From assembly GCA_027620575.1 (NCBI GenBank), contig JAQCDT010000053.1, forward strand, positions 1-8,240: a DNA stretch of 8,240 nucleotides. Direction: 5' to 3'. The notes under the pieces were generated by a model. The model saw only the letters and a program-made list of their open reading frames with translations. It did not search any database and was not told the DNA's origin. The stretch comes from Verrucomicrobiota bacterium. GTDB lineage: Bacteria; Verrucomicrobiota; Verrucomicrobiia; Opitutales; Coraliomargaritaceae. Numbering within the stretch: position 1 is the stretch's first letter; each line of letters opens with the position of its first letter. This document shows, in pieces, positions 1 to 6,148 of this stretch. The translations under genes and the position numbers were made by a program.

Positions 1-302
1 TTATCTTCTTGAGGGGCTGATGTCTTTAAAGAGCCACCTTTTTCAAGTTTTTTAATCTTTTTTGGCGATACCTTAGGCTTTTGATCTCTTTTTAATGGTC
101 TAGCTTTTTTAAATGCCGAGTGTTTCTCACGATTATCGGCTCTTTGTGACTTCTTTTTATTTTTTTCAATCCATTGATTTCTCTTTTCAACAGGAGTGAG
201 TTCTTTAGATTTTAGCTTTCTATTATTATTCTTAGAACTTGTTCTAGATTCTATTCTAGAATTACGATTCCTTTTACTAGACTCTCTGTTTCTTTCCTGC
301 AT
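1..302 (-). CDS. Basic low-complexity N-terminus of an unidentified protein (partial, runs off left edge)
   Basis: An open frame of 100 full codons starts at ATG 302-300 and is still open at position 1, so the C-terminal part is missing. An in-frame TAA at 308-306, two codons upstream, and the lack of another ATG make this start firm. The visible part holds about 34 Lys/Arg and 12 Asp/Glu residues, with much Ser and Asn and almost no hydrophobic residues, so it should be a disordered, nucleic-acid-binding-like tail. It has no signal peptide, membrane segment or motif I can name. Basic extensions of this kind precede catalytic domains in some RNA-modifying enzymes (RluB/RsuA-type pseudouridine synthases, RlmB-type methyltransferases) and occur in DEAD-box helicases, so an RNA-related enzyme is possible but is only inference. 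It diverges from recD2 across a 35 bp gap. Arginine is mostly AGA, in keeping with the AT-rich genome. Confidence 0.72.
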   Translation of the reverse strand, partial: MQERNRESSKRNRNSRIESRTSSKNNNRKLKSKELTPVEKRNQWIEKNKKKSQRADNREKHSAFKKARPLKRDQKPKVSPKKIKKLEKGGSLKTSAPQED

Positions 303-316
303 TATTTAAATTCGTT

Positions 317-322
317 TATAAT
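317..322 (+). promoter_or_regulatory. Candidate -10 box (TATAAT) for recD2
   Basis: A perfect TATAAT lies 15 bp before the recD2 ATG. At the usual distance, transcription would begin near 329, giving a leader of only about 9 nt with no Shine-Dalgarno sequence. No good -35 hexamer is visible 16-18 bp upstream (the best is a TTCCTG-like sequence around 294-299), and there is no extended -10 TG. The site sits in the 35 bp gap between two divergent starts, so the promoter of the leftward gene must overlap it. Confidence 0.45.
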
Positions 323-337
323 CTATTTAACAATTCA

Positions 338-2656
338 ATGAATTCTAACGATACTACAGCATTAACCGGTGTTTTAGAAAAAATAGTATTTTTTAATGAT
401 GAGAATTCTTATTGTATTGCTGAATTATCCATGAATAAGACAAACAAAAAGGTGACAATTTTGGGAACCTTGCCCAATATACAATGTGGAGAAACTCTGA
501 GTGTCAAAGGAGAATGGATTGAACATAAAAAACATGGAAAACAATTTAAGGTAAATAATTTTTCCACAAAATTACCAGCATCGATTTATGGCATCAAAAA
601 GTATTTAGGTAGTGGATTAATTCGTGGCATAGGTAAATCTTACGCAGACAAGATTGTCGATTATTTTGGTACTGAAACTCTTAAAATCATAAGCACTGAG
701 AGTGCAAGACTCTCTGAAATCCCTGGTATTGGACAATCTAGAGTCAAATCAATCAAAGCTGCCTGGGAAGAGCAGGTAACGGTAAGAGATGTCTTATTAT
801 TCTTGCAAACCTATGGAGTCACTCCATCTCAATGCTTAAAATTGGTTAAAAAATATGGCCATAATACAAAGCGAATTATTCAGGATAATCCATATAAAAT
901 TGCTGAAGAAATTGACCGAATCGGCTTTAAAACCGCCGATCAATTAGCCTTAAATTTAGGCTTCCCCACAAACTCTAAGGAAAGAATAGATGCGGGCATC
1001 CTGCATACTTTAAATAAGATACAAGACAGTGGCCATACTATTGCTTTAATACCAATGCTGAATGAGCAAGCTGCACAATTATTGGGTTTGGAACAAAGGT
1101 TAGTTGGCAATCAAATAGAAGCTCTAATCAAAGCCAAAAAACTCTATTCGATTCAGGCTTACAATGCAGACGATGCATTTTTAGGGCCAGCTGTACAAAG
1201 TCCAACCTATGCTTTCTATGAAGCTAAAATTGCCGAAGCCATTCATCTAATCTATAATTCAAAATCTAACTTACCCGATATAAAATTAGATTCTGCAATA
1301 AAATGGGCTCAGGACAAAGCAGGCTTTCAATTTGAATCTAAGCAAAGTCTTGCCGTTCAAACCGCATTATCACATAAAATTACTGTCATCACTGGTGGTC
1401 CAGGTACGGGAAAAACGACCATATTGAGAGCGATTGTCGAAATTCTCTCTGCTAAAAAGTGTAAAGTCATATTAACTTCACCTACAGGCCGTGCTGCACA
1501 GAGATTATCCGAAAGTACTCAAAAGGAAGCAAAGACAATTCATAGATTGCTTAAATTTGATCCTTCAACGGGTTCTTTTTTTCACAATAAAGAAAATTTA
1601 TTAACTTGTGACTGCATCATAATTGATGAGACAAGTATGGTAGACACACAACTAGCTGCTTCCCTCTTCGATGCGATTCCTAGTACTGCACACCTTATAC
1701 TTGTAGGCGACTCAGACCAACTGCCTTCCGTTGGATCTGGCAATATTCTGAGTGATCTTAAGAATACCTCCTTCTCCAATGTTGTTCGCTTAGATACGAT
1801 TTACCGACAGGCAAAAGAAAGTAGAATTATAACTACTGCACACAATATCCTAAAAGGGGTTCATGAACCTGAAATGACTTTACAGAGCTTACATCATTTA
1901 GATCCCGAAATTGACTTCAACTTTATTGAAGCAGAAGACGATGAGCGTATGCTTAAAGCGATCCTCTATCTTGTGAAAGAGTACCTCCCGAAAATTGCTC
2001 ACAATGGCACAATTGATCCAATTCAAGATATTCAAATCCTATCACCAATGCACAAAGGTAGTGGCGGTATTCAAAATTTAAACGAAGCCTTACAAAACTG
2101 TCTGAATAATTCAGCAAAGTCGAAAAGCCGGATGACCGAGCAAAAAGACTACCAAAGTGCAAAACAAATTTTCTTTAAAGAAAAAACCCAGAAGCCACTT
2201 CCTTTTGAAATTGCTTACGGAAATGACTATTATCGCATCGGTGACAAAGTCATTCAAACGATAAACAATTATGATAAAAACGTATTCAATGGAGATATTG
2301 GCATCATCCAATCTATCAGTGCCGATGAATCGTCTATAAGCATATTATATAATCAAAATCTAGTTGAATATAAGCGAAATGAGCTCTCGCAAATTCAATT
2401 TGCTTACGCACTGTCTATTCACAAAAGTCAAGGTAGTGAATACCCGATCGTCATTCTTCCCTTAATGAAGCAGCATTTCATTATGTTACAGAGAAATTTA
2501 CTCTACACTGCAATCACTCGAGCGAAGGAAAAGCTTTTCATTATTGGCTCAAAGGATGCTTATTCTATTGCAGTAAAAAATAACAAAACGGATATTCGAC
2601 GAACTAATTTGCTAAAAAGATTAAAAAAGATTTCTGAAAAAGACTCAGTTAAATAA
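338..2656 (+). CDS. recD2: RecD2/YrrC-family 5'-3' DNA helicase (SF1B)
   Basis: This 772-residue protein has the length and layout of RecD2, the RecD-like helicase that acts without RecBC in DNA repair. An OB-like N-terminal region (about 1-85) is followed by helix-hairpin-helix repeats: L94-K100 (LIRGIGK), I128-G132 (IPGIG) and a third near R194-T199 (RIGFKT). The SF1 motor has Walker A G353-T361 (GGPGTGKTT), Walker B with D430-E431 (IIIDETSMVD), motif III G457-P463 (GDSDQLP) and Y489-R490-Q491. The SH3-like insertion is at about 635-655, containing GDKV and VFNGDIG. Motif V is around I694-E701 (IHKSQGSE) and motif VI is R719-A729 (RNLLYTAITRA). All catalytic motifs look intact. No Shine-Dalgarno precedes the ATG. 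The next gene starts 59 bp downstream and looks unrelated. Family assignment is firm; the cellular role is taken from characterised relatives. Confidence 0.96.
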   Translation: MNSNDTTALTGVLEKIVFFNDENSYCIAELSMNKTNKKVTILGTLPNIQCGETLSVKGEWIEHKKHGKQFKVNNFSTKLPASIYGIKKYLGSGLIRGIGKSYADKIVDYFGTETLKIISTESARLSEIPGIGQSRVKSIKAAWEEQVTVRDVLLFLQTYGVTPSQCLKLVKKYGHNTKRIIQDNPYKIAEEIDRIGFKTADQLALNLGFPTNSKERIDAGILHTLNKIQDSGHTIALIPMLNEQAAQLLGLEQRLVGNQIEALIKAKKLYSIQAYNADDAFLGPAVQSPTYAFYEAKIAEAIHLIYNSKSNLPDIKLDSAIKWAQDKAGFQFESKQSLAVQTALSHKITVITGGPGTGKTTILRAIVEILSAKKCKVILTSPTGRAAQRLSESTQKEAKTIHRLLKFDPSTGSFFHNKENLLTCDCIIIDETSMVDTQLAASLFDAIPSTAHLILVGDSDQLPSVGSGNILSDLKNTSFSNVVRLDTIYRQAKESRIITTAHNILKGVHEPEMTLQSLHHLDPEIDFNFIEAEDDERMLKAILYLVKEYLPKIAHNGTIDPIQDIQILSPMHKGSGGIQNLNEALQNCLNNSAKSKSRMTEQKDYQSAKQIFFKEKTQKPLPFEIAYGNDYYRIGDKVIQTINNYDKNVFNGDIGIIQSISADESSISILYNQNLVEYKRNELSQIQFAYALSIHKSQGSEYPIVILPLMKQHFIMLQRNLLYTAITRAKEKLFIIGSKDAYSIAVKNNKTDIRRTNLLKRLKKISEKDSVK

Positions 2657-2673
2657 TTTTAAATAAAATTAAT

Positions 2674-2703
2674 CTAACTCTGAACAAATGAACAAATAGT
2701 TAG
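2674..2703. repeat. Tandem 8-bp repeat flanked by a 6-bp inverted repeat
   Basis: In the 59 bp gap before the envelope cassette, TGAACAAA occurs twice in direct tandem (2681-2696). The pair is flanked by CTAACT (2674-2679) and its reverse complement AGTTAG (2698-2703), with an 18 bp spacer. No T-tract follows, so it does not look like a rho-independent terminator. It could be an operator or promoter-proximal protein-binding site for the cassette, or chance in AT-rich DNA. Confidence 0.3.
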
Positions 2704-2715
2704 TCTAAGATAATA

Positions 2716-3387
2716 ATGATAGTAAGGAAAATAGCATATCTCAAATCACTGCTTTTTATTACACTTTTTCTAGCATTATTTTGTTTGCTCGAAGCAAGAC
2801 CTATTTCTTATCCAAATAGTTGGACATTCATGCAGCAACATAATTGGGAAAAGACTACAGTTCATATCCACTATTCCCCAAATGCAAAAAATTCAATTGG
2901 CTTTCTCGGAGCCTATTACGAAGAGGAAAAAGACCGCTTAAATGCACTGCAATGGAACCATTTACTTTTTAGAAAAAATCAAAAGAAATCCCAGGCGAAT
3001 CTCTATTCCATGATTCATTTAGGTCGCTTAGAAAAAGAGATAAGCCAAACAAAGATTTTCCACGGTGCTTTTAATCTCTCTTTTGATTGGGAAACACGTA
3101 AACACTTCTTTCTCTATGCTGCAGGAATTGAGCATACCGATGAACCATTCACTGACTCCAATACCTTTCACCAAAAAGCTCGAATTGGAATTGCACCCTA
3201 TGTAGCACCCTATGGGAAATTACATACTTGGCTTATGCTTCAAATTGAGCACCATCCGGACGATACAGATTCCGATAATCACATCATTGCAACACCCATG
3301 ATTCGATTTTTCAAAGGCGACTACCTTTGCGAAATTGGATTAAATTCAAACAATCAAATATTATTTAACACTATAATCAGATTCTAA
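2716..3387 (+). CDS. Secreted protein, putative outer-membrane beta-barrel, unknown function
   Basis: This 223-residue protein has no function I can name. A typical signal peptide is visible: R4, K5 and K10 flank a hydrophobic run (about 11-25), with likely cleavage after A27 (LEA|RP). The mature part, about 196 residues, is rich in aromatic residues and made of short stretches of alternating hydrophobic and polar residues separated by polar turns. It ends in Ile-Ile-Arg-Phe, and a terminal Phe is the usual signal for outer-membrane beta-barrels. I count roughly 10-12 possible strands. Noticeable motifs are SWTFMQ (35-40), HIHYSP (50-55) and SQANLY (92-97), which I recall, without being able to check, from proteins next to HMA/MerT-like genes elsewhere. 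There are 13 histidines, including a His/Asp-rich loop at 179-189 (HHPDDTDSDNH) that could bind metal. The next gene starts 4 bp after the stop, so they are surely co-transcribed. Inferred role: outer-membrane part of a metal-handling cassette. Confidence 0.8.
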   Translation: MIVRKIAYLKSLLFITLFLALFCLLEARPISYPNSWTFMQQHNWEKTTVHIHYSPNAKNSIGFLGAYYEEEKDRLNALQWNHLLFRKNQKKSQANLYSMIHLGRLEKEISQTKIFHGAFNLSFDWETRKHFFLYAAGIEHTDEPFTDSNTFHQKARIGIAPYVAPYGKLHTWLMLQIEHHPDDTDSDNHIIATPMIRFFKGDYLCEIGLNSNNQILFNTIIRF

Positions 3388-3391
3388 AAAA

Positions 3392-3697
3392 ATGAAAACT
3401 TTAATCCTTATTCTAAGCATCTTCTTAACCTCTTTTAATTTCCTATCTGCAGATGAGTCCTATGAAGAGTCCAATGAAATTAAAATCCATGTCAAAGGAA
3501 TGGTATGTGACTTTTGTGCACGCAGTGTAGAAAAGACATTCAGTAGCACTAAAGTCGTAGAAAGCGTAAATGTCGATTTAGATGATGGAGTTATTGAGCT
3601 AAAACTCAAAGAAGGCAAAACACTCTCAGATGAAAAAATCAAAAAATTGATCAAAGCAAATGGCTATGCTTTAGAATCTATTGAAAGAGACGAATGA
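3392..3697 (+). CDS. Periplasmic heavy-metal-associated (HMA, MerP-like) protein
   Basis: This 101-residue protein has an N-terminal signal peptide (hydrophobic 4-18, likely cleavage after A20, LSA|DES) followed by a single HMA domain of ferredoxin-like fold. The metal site is G36-C42 (GMVCDFC), with C39 and C42 as the CxxC ligands. It carries Phe before the second Cys, where MerP, CopZ and Atx1 usually have Ala or another small residue. The C-terminal half keeps the expected pattern, with V-V-E-S-V-N-V-D-L and a final G-Y-A. The family binds soft metal ions, Cu(I) in CopZ/Atx1 and Hg(II) in MerP; which metal is bound here cannot be read from the sequence. The export signal makes it a periplasmic carrier rather than a cytosolic chaperone. 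It starts 4 bp after the putative outer-membrane protein gene and its stop overlaps the MerT-like start by 4 bp (ATGA), suggesting coupled translation. Confidence 0.9.
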   Translation: MKTLILILSIFLTSFNFLSADESYEESNEIKIHVKGMVCDFCARSVEKTFSSTKVVESVNVDLDDGVIELKLKEGKTLSDEKIKKLIKANGYALESIERDE

Positions 3698-4056
3698 AAA
3701 ACGCCCTATCCTTTTTCACACTTTTTTCTTCGACGAGCACACTGCTTTGCTGTGCACTACCGGCTCTATTAGTAACATTAGGTGCAGGAGGCGTTATGGC
3801 TTCAATCTATGCAAATGTCCCTGGCTATACAACGTTTGCCCAAAATAAAAACCTCTTATTTATCATTGTAGCTGTACTATTGATGATAAATGGACTCATT
3901 TTATGGTTAAACCGAAATGCACCTTGTCCAATAGAGGGAGAAAAAGCAAAGGCTTGTATGCAATCCCGAAAATTCAGCCATGTAATTTATTTTATTTCCT
4001 TAGGAATTTATTGCATCGGACTCTTTTTCTCCTACTTAGCTGCAAAATTCATTTGA
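3694..4056 (+). CDS. MerT-like inner-membrane transport protein
   Basis: This 120-residue membrane protein has three hydrophobic segments: about 8-36 (TM1 with a Gly-rich end), 53-72 (TM2) and 97-117 (TM3). C19-C20 followed by A-L-P lies inside TM1. A second cysteine pair, C78 and C88, lies in the polar loop between TM2 and TM3, just after the C-P dipeptide. This matches the plan of MerT: about 116 residues, three TM helices, a vicinal Cys pair in TM1 and a Cys pair in the TM2-TM3 loop. In MerT the metal passes from MerP to the TM1 pair and then to the cytosolic loop. The start codon overlaps the stop of the HMA gene, the same MerP-MerT partnership though in reversed order. Similarity to MerT is by architecture and Cys placement; I cannot confirm membership of the Pfam MerT family. 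Mercury is not implied, since no merA, merR or merB is present. A metal importer is the best inference. Confidence 0.82.
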   Translation: MKNALSFFTLFSSTSTLLCCALPALLVTLGAGGVMASIYANVPGYTTFAQNKNLLFIIVAVLLMINGLILWLNRNAPCPIEGEKAKACMQSRKFSHVIYFISLGIYCIGLFFSYLAAKFI

Positions 4057-4059
4057 TGA

Positions 4060-4839
4060 TTAGCTTTCCGCTTTCATCAATTGATCAATCACCACTGATG
4101 CCAAAGTAAAGCCAATCGTACCAGTAAGCATTGTTGAAGAGCCAAATCCTGCATCGCAATTTAAGCGATAGTCGCCACCCTTTTCCCTTTCGCATTTTAC
4201 CGTCCCATCTGCCTGCGGAAATAAGGGCTCTTCTTCTGAAAAGACACAAGGCACATGAAACTTCTGTCGTTCAAACTTAGAAAAACCATAATCCCTTCTT
4301 AGACGTTTTCTCACCTGCAATAACAGTGGATCATTTTTTGTTTTTGCTAAATCCTTCACAACTACTTTTGTCGGGTCTAATTTGCCTCCGCCCCCACCAC
4401 AAGTTACAATCGGCAATTTTCTTCGTCTCGCTTCTGCTATGAGTAGTGATTTATGAGAAACCGAATCAATTGCATCAACAATACAATCATAGTCTTGAGA
4501 CAACAATGCATCTGCAGTTTGTTCTGTGAAAAATTGTGTTTTTTCAATGACCTGACATTCAGGTGCAATTTCAGAGATTCGTTCTTTCAAGGCCACCGAC
4601 TTAAATTGACCCACTGTCGAATCCAAAGCTTGAATCTGACGATTCACATTACTCAAACAAACTTCATCAAGATCAATCAGAGTTAATTGGCCAATACCCG
4701 ATCGTGCCAAAGCCTCTACAGTCCAAGAGCCAACGCCCCCAAGTCCGACAATAGCTATATGTGCTTTGGGCAATATCCCTAAGGCCTGCTGACCATATAA
4801 TCGACCTAATGCACTAAAACGTAATGAATAATCGCTCAT
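4060..4839 (-). CDS. tcdA: tRNA threonylcarbamoyladenosine dehydratase TcdA (CsdL, E1-like)
   Basis: This 259-residue protein is a ThiF/MoeB/E1-superfamily enzyme of the TcdA type. TcdA uses ATP to cyclise t6A at position 37 of ANN-decoding tRNAs to ct6A. The adenylation fold is clear: G32-G37 (GLGGVG) and acidic D56 and D58 ending the second strand. N64, N66, R67 and Q68 (NVNRQ) follow, then K80, D122-A-I-D125 (VDAIDSV) and a glycine run at 148-152 leading into K-L-D-P-T-K. The last feature, together with C-V-F-S-E-E-E-P and the C-terminal S-S-T-M-L-T-G-T-I-G-F, separates TcdA from ThiF, MoeB and HesA. The length is close to E. coli TcdA (268). No csdA or csdE sulfur-transfer partner is adjacent. 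The 3' end faces the MerT-like gene with a 3 bp gap, so neither gene has room for its own terminator between the stops. Confidence 0.94.
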   Translation of the reverse strand: MSDYSLRFSALGRLYGQQALGILPKAHIAIVGLGGVGSWTVEALARSGIGQLTLIDLDEVCLSNVNRQIQALDSTVGQFKSVALKERISEIAPECQVIEKTQFFTEQTADALLSQDYDCIVDAIDSVSHKSLLIAEARRRKLPIVTCGGGGGKLDPTKVVVKDLAKTKNDPLLLQVRKRLRRDYGFSKFERQKFHVPCVFSEEEPLFPQADGTVKCEREKGGDYRLNCDAGFGSSTMLTGTIGFTLASVVIDQLMKAES

Positions 4840-4847
4840 CTTTTAAA

Positions 4848-4852
4848 CTCCC
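4848..4852 (-). promoter_or_regulatory. Shine-Dalgarno site of tcdA
   Basis: On the minus strand GGGAG lies 8 nt before the tcdA ATG (4839-4837) and supports that start. It is the only clear Shine-Dalgarno sequence among the starts visible here. The surrounding divergent gap (4840-4934, 95 bp) must hold promoters for tcdA and the Nif3-like gene, but I see no convincing -10/-35 pair or hairpin in it. Confidence 0.65.
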
Positions 4853-4934
4853 AATGAAAGCACTGAAAAATGTTATCATTAAATCAACCTAAAAATTCGC
4901 TTCCACTTTATCTTTTTTATGCCAAAGTACCCAC

Positions 4935-5693
4935 ATGGTAGAGTTAGATTCAGTCGTATCTTATTGTCATAAACGATTAAACCTTGATTCGATTATTGAC
5001 TTCGATAATGCAGAAAACGGTTTACAACTTGAAAACAACGGTCGTGTTACAAAAATTGCAGCCTCTGTAGATGCAGGCTTAATACCACTTCAACAAGCAT
5101 CACAAGCAAAGGCTGATCTTCTACTCTGTCACCATGGTTTATTTTGGTCACCAATCACGCCGATCAAAGATCATAATTATAAAAAAATCAAAACAGCCAT
5201 GGATAACAATATCGCTGTCTTGAGTGCACATTTACCATTAGATTGTCATCCCGAAATTGGTAATAATGCCCTTCTCGCTAAGGCACTTAATTTAGAAGTG
5301 ATTGATACCTTTTTAGAATACAAAGGCACCCACTATAGTTTTATATGCCAATCTAGCGGTTGCACACGAATGATGCTTACAGAACGACTCAAAACATTAT
5401 TTCCAAAAACTTTTTCATCCATACTTTACGGAAGCGAAACCCCTGAAAAAATTGCTATATTAACTGGAAGTGGGCAAAGTGCCGTACCCTATTTAAAAGC
5501 TCATAATATTGATACTTTAATTACAGGTGAACTCAAACAGCATCACTTTAATATGGCACAAGAGATGGAACTGAATTTGTACCCTTGTGGCCATTATGCG
5601 ACCGAAACATTTGGCGTCAAAGCACTTGCAGAAGAACTTGCAAATCATTTTAAAATCGAATGGACGTTTTTAGATCAAGACTGTTTAATTTAG
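4935..5693 (+). CDS. Nif3/YbgI-family dinuclear metal-centre protein
   Basis: This 252-residue protein is a member of the Nif3 (DUF34/NIF3, YbgI) family, which forms toroidal hexamers with two metal ions per subunit. Expected metal ligands are present: H66-H67 (LLLCHHGLFW), D103 in the H-L-P-L-D segment at 99-103, and H220 with E224 near the C-terminus (CGHYATETFG). The N-terminal segment N28-G29-L30-Q31 and the central G-S-G-Q-S-A are also typical. The length matches E. coli YbgI (about 247), so it lacks the roughly 120-residue PII-like insertion of longer homologues such as Bacillus YqfO. The biochemical role of the family is unsettled; the common label GTP cyclohydrolase 1 type 2 is poorly supported, so I do not use it. 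The ATG at 4935 has no Shine-Dalgarno. aroQ starts 17 bp downstream and is probably co-transcribed, but no functional link is known to me. Confidence 0.93.
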   Translation: MVELDSVVSYCHKRLNLDSIIDFDNAENGLQLENNGRVTKIAASVDAGLIPLQQASQAKADLLLCHHGLFWSPITPIKDHNYKKIKTAMDNNIAVLSAHLPLDCHPEIGNNALLAKALNLEVIDTFLEYKGTHYSFICQSSGCTRMMLTERLKTLFPKTFSSILYGSETPEKIAILTGSGQSAVPYLKAHNIDTLITGELKQHHFNMAQEMELNLYPCGHYATETFGVKALAEELANHFKIEWTFLDQDCLI

Positions 5694-5710
5694 ACATTTC
5701 AATCAAAGCA

Positions 5711-6148
5711 ATGAAAACAATAGCAATTATTAATGGCCCCAACCTTGACCGACTCGGTGCAAGAGAACCCTCAATTTATGGCGATCAAACACTCGCTGAC
5801 CTAGAAAAGCTAATGACCGCTGAGGCAGAATCGCTTAATCTCAAATTAGAGTTTCATCAATCCAATCATGAAGGTGTTATCATCGACACGATTAACAAAA
5901 CACTGAGTGAATCTAGTATTGCAGGAATTATTATCAATCCTGGAGCACTGACCCATACAAGCCTTGCTTTAAGGGATGCCCTAGCTGGATGCGATATCCC
6001 CGCTATTGAGGTTCATATAAGTAATATTTATCAGCGAGAAGAAATTCGGCAAACTTCAATGTCTGCACCTGCCTGCAAAGGAGTCATTTCAGGGCTAGGC
6101 TTTGAAGGCTATAATGCAGCACTTCGTTTTCTTAATACGATTATTTAA
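5711..6148 (+). CDS. aroQ: Type II 3-dehydroquinate dehydratase
   Basis: AroQ removes water from 3-dehydroquinate to give 3-dehydroshikimate, step three of the shikimate pathway to aromatic amino acids, in the cytosol; type II enzymes are usually dodecamers. The 145-residue product has the family signature near the start (N8-G9-P10-N11-L12, L15-G16, R18-E19-P20), the active-site tyrosine Y23 (IYG) and S51-N52-H53-E54-G55. It also has N76-P77-G78 with T81-H82-T83-S84, the catalytic histidine H102 in E-V-H-I-S-N, and R109-E110-E111-I112-R113. The frame is open to an ATG at 5660, but those 17 extra codons only read the end of the Nif3-like gene in another frame. Starting at 5711 puts K-T-I-A-I-I-N-G-P-N at the very N-terminus, as in the family. 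No Shine-Dalgarno is visible. The 3' end overlaps the SNF2 gene by 8 bp on the opposite strand. Confidence 0.95.
   Translation: MKTIAIINGPNLDRLGAREPSIYGDQTLADLEKLMTAEAESLNLKLEFHQSNHEGVIIDTINKTLSESSIAGIIINPGALTHTSLALRDALAGCDIPAIEVHISNIYQREEIRQTSMSAPACKGVISGLGFEGYNAALRFLNTII

Noticed and set aside
2782..2784. Lipoprotein signal at C23 of the putative outer-membrane protein
   Set aside because: The residues before the cysteine are A-L-F, and Phe at -1 does not fit a lipobox; ordinary signal peptidase I cleavage after A27 fits better.
2716..4056. A mercury-resistance (mer) operon
   Set aside because: MerP- and MerT-like parts are present, but there is no merA, merB or merR, the gene order is reversed, and an unrelated barrel gene is included.
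4453..4686. Plus-strand open frame inside tcdA, and similar antisense frames within recD2 and the SNF2 gene
   Set aside because: They lie wholly opposite strongly conserved coding regions, show no domain features, and are what AT-rich coding DNA yields by chance.
4840..4934. Riboswitch or hidden RNA gene in the largest intergenic gap
   Set aside because: Only 95 bp, AT-rich, with no stable stem-loop seen by eye and no known motif.
4919..4972. Small leader peptide starting at ATG 4919
   Set aside because: It is 17 codons, overlaps the Nif3-like start out of frame and has no Shine-Dalgarno or attenuator-like structure.
5660..5710. Longer aroQ start at the upstream ATG
   Set aside because: The extra 17 residues overlap the Nif3-like gene and do not resemble AroQ, whose conserved N-terminus begins directly at 5711.
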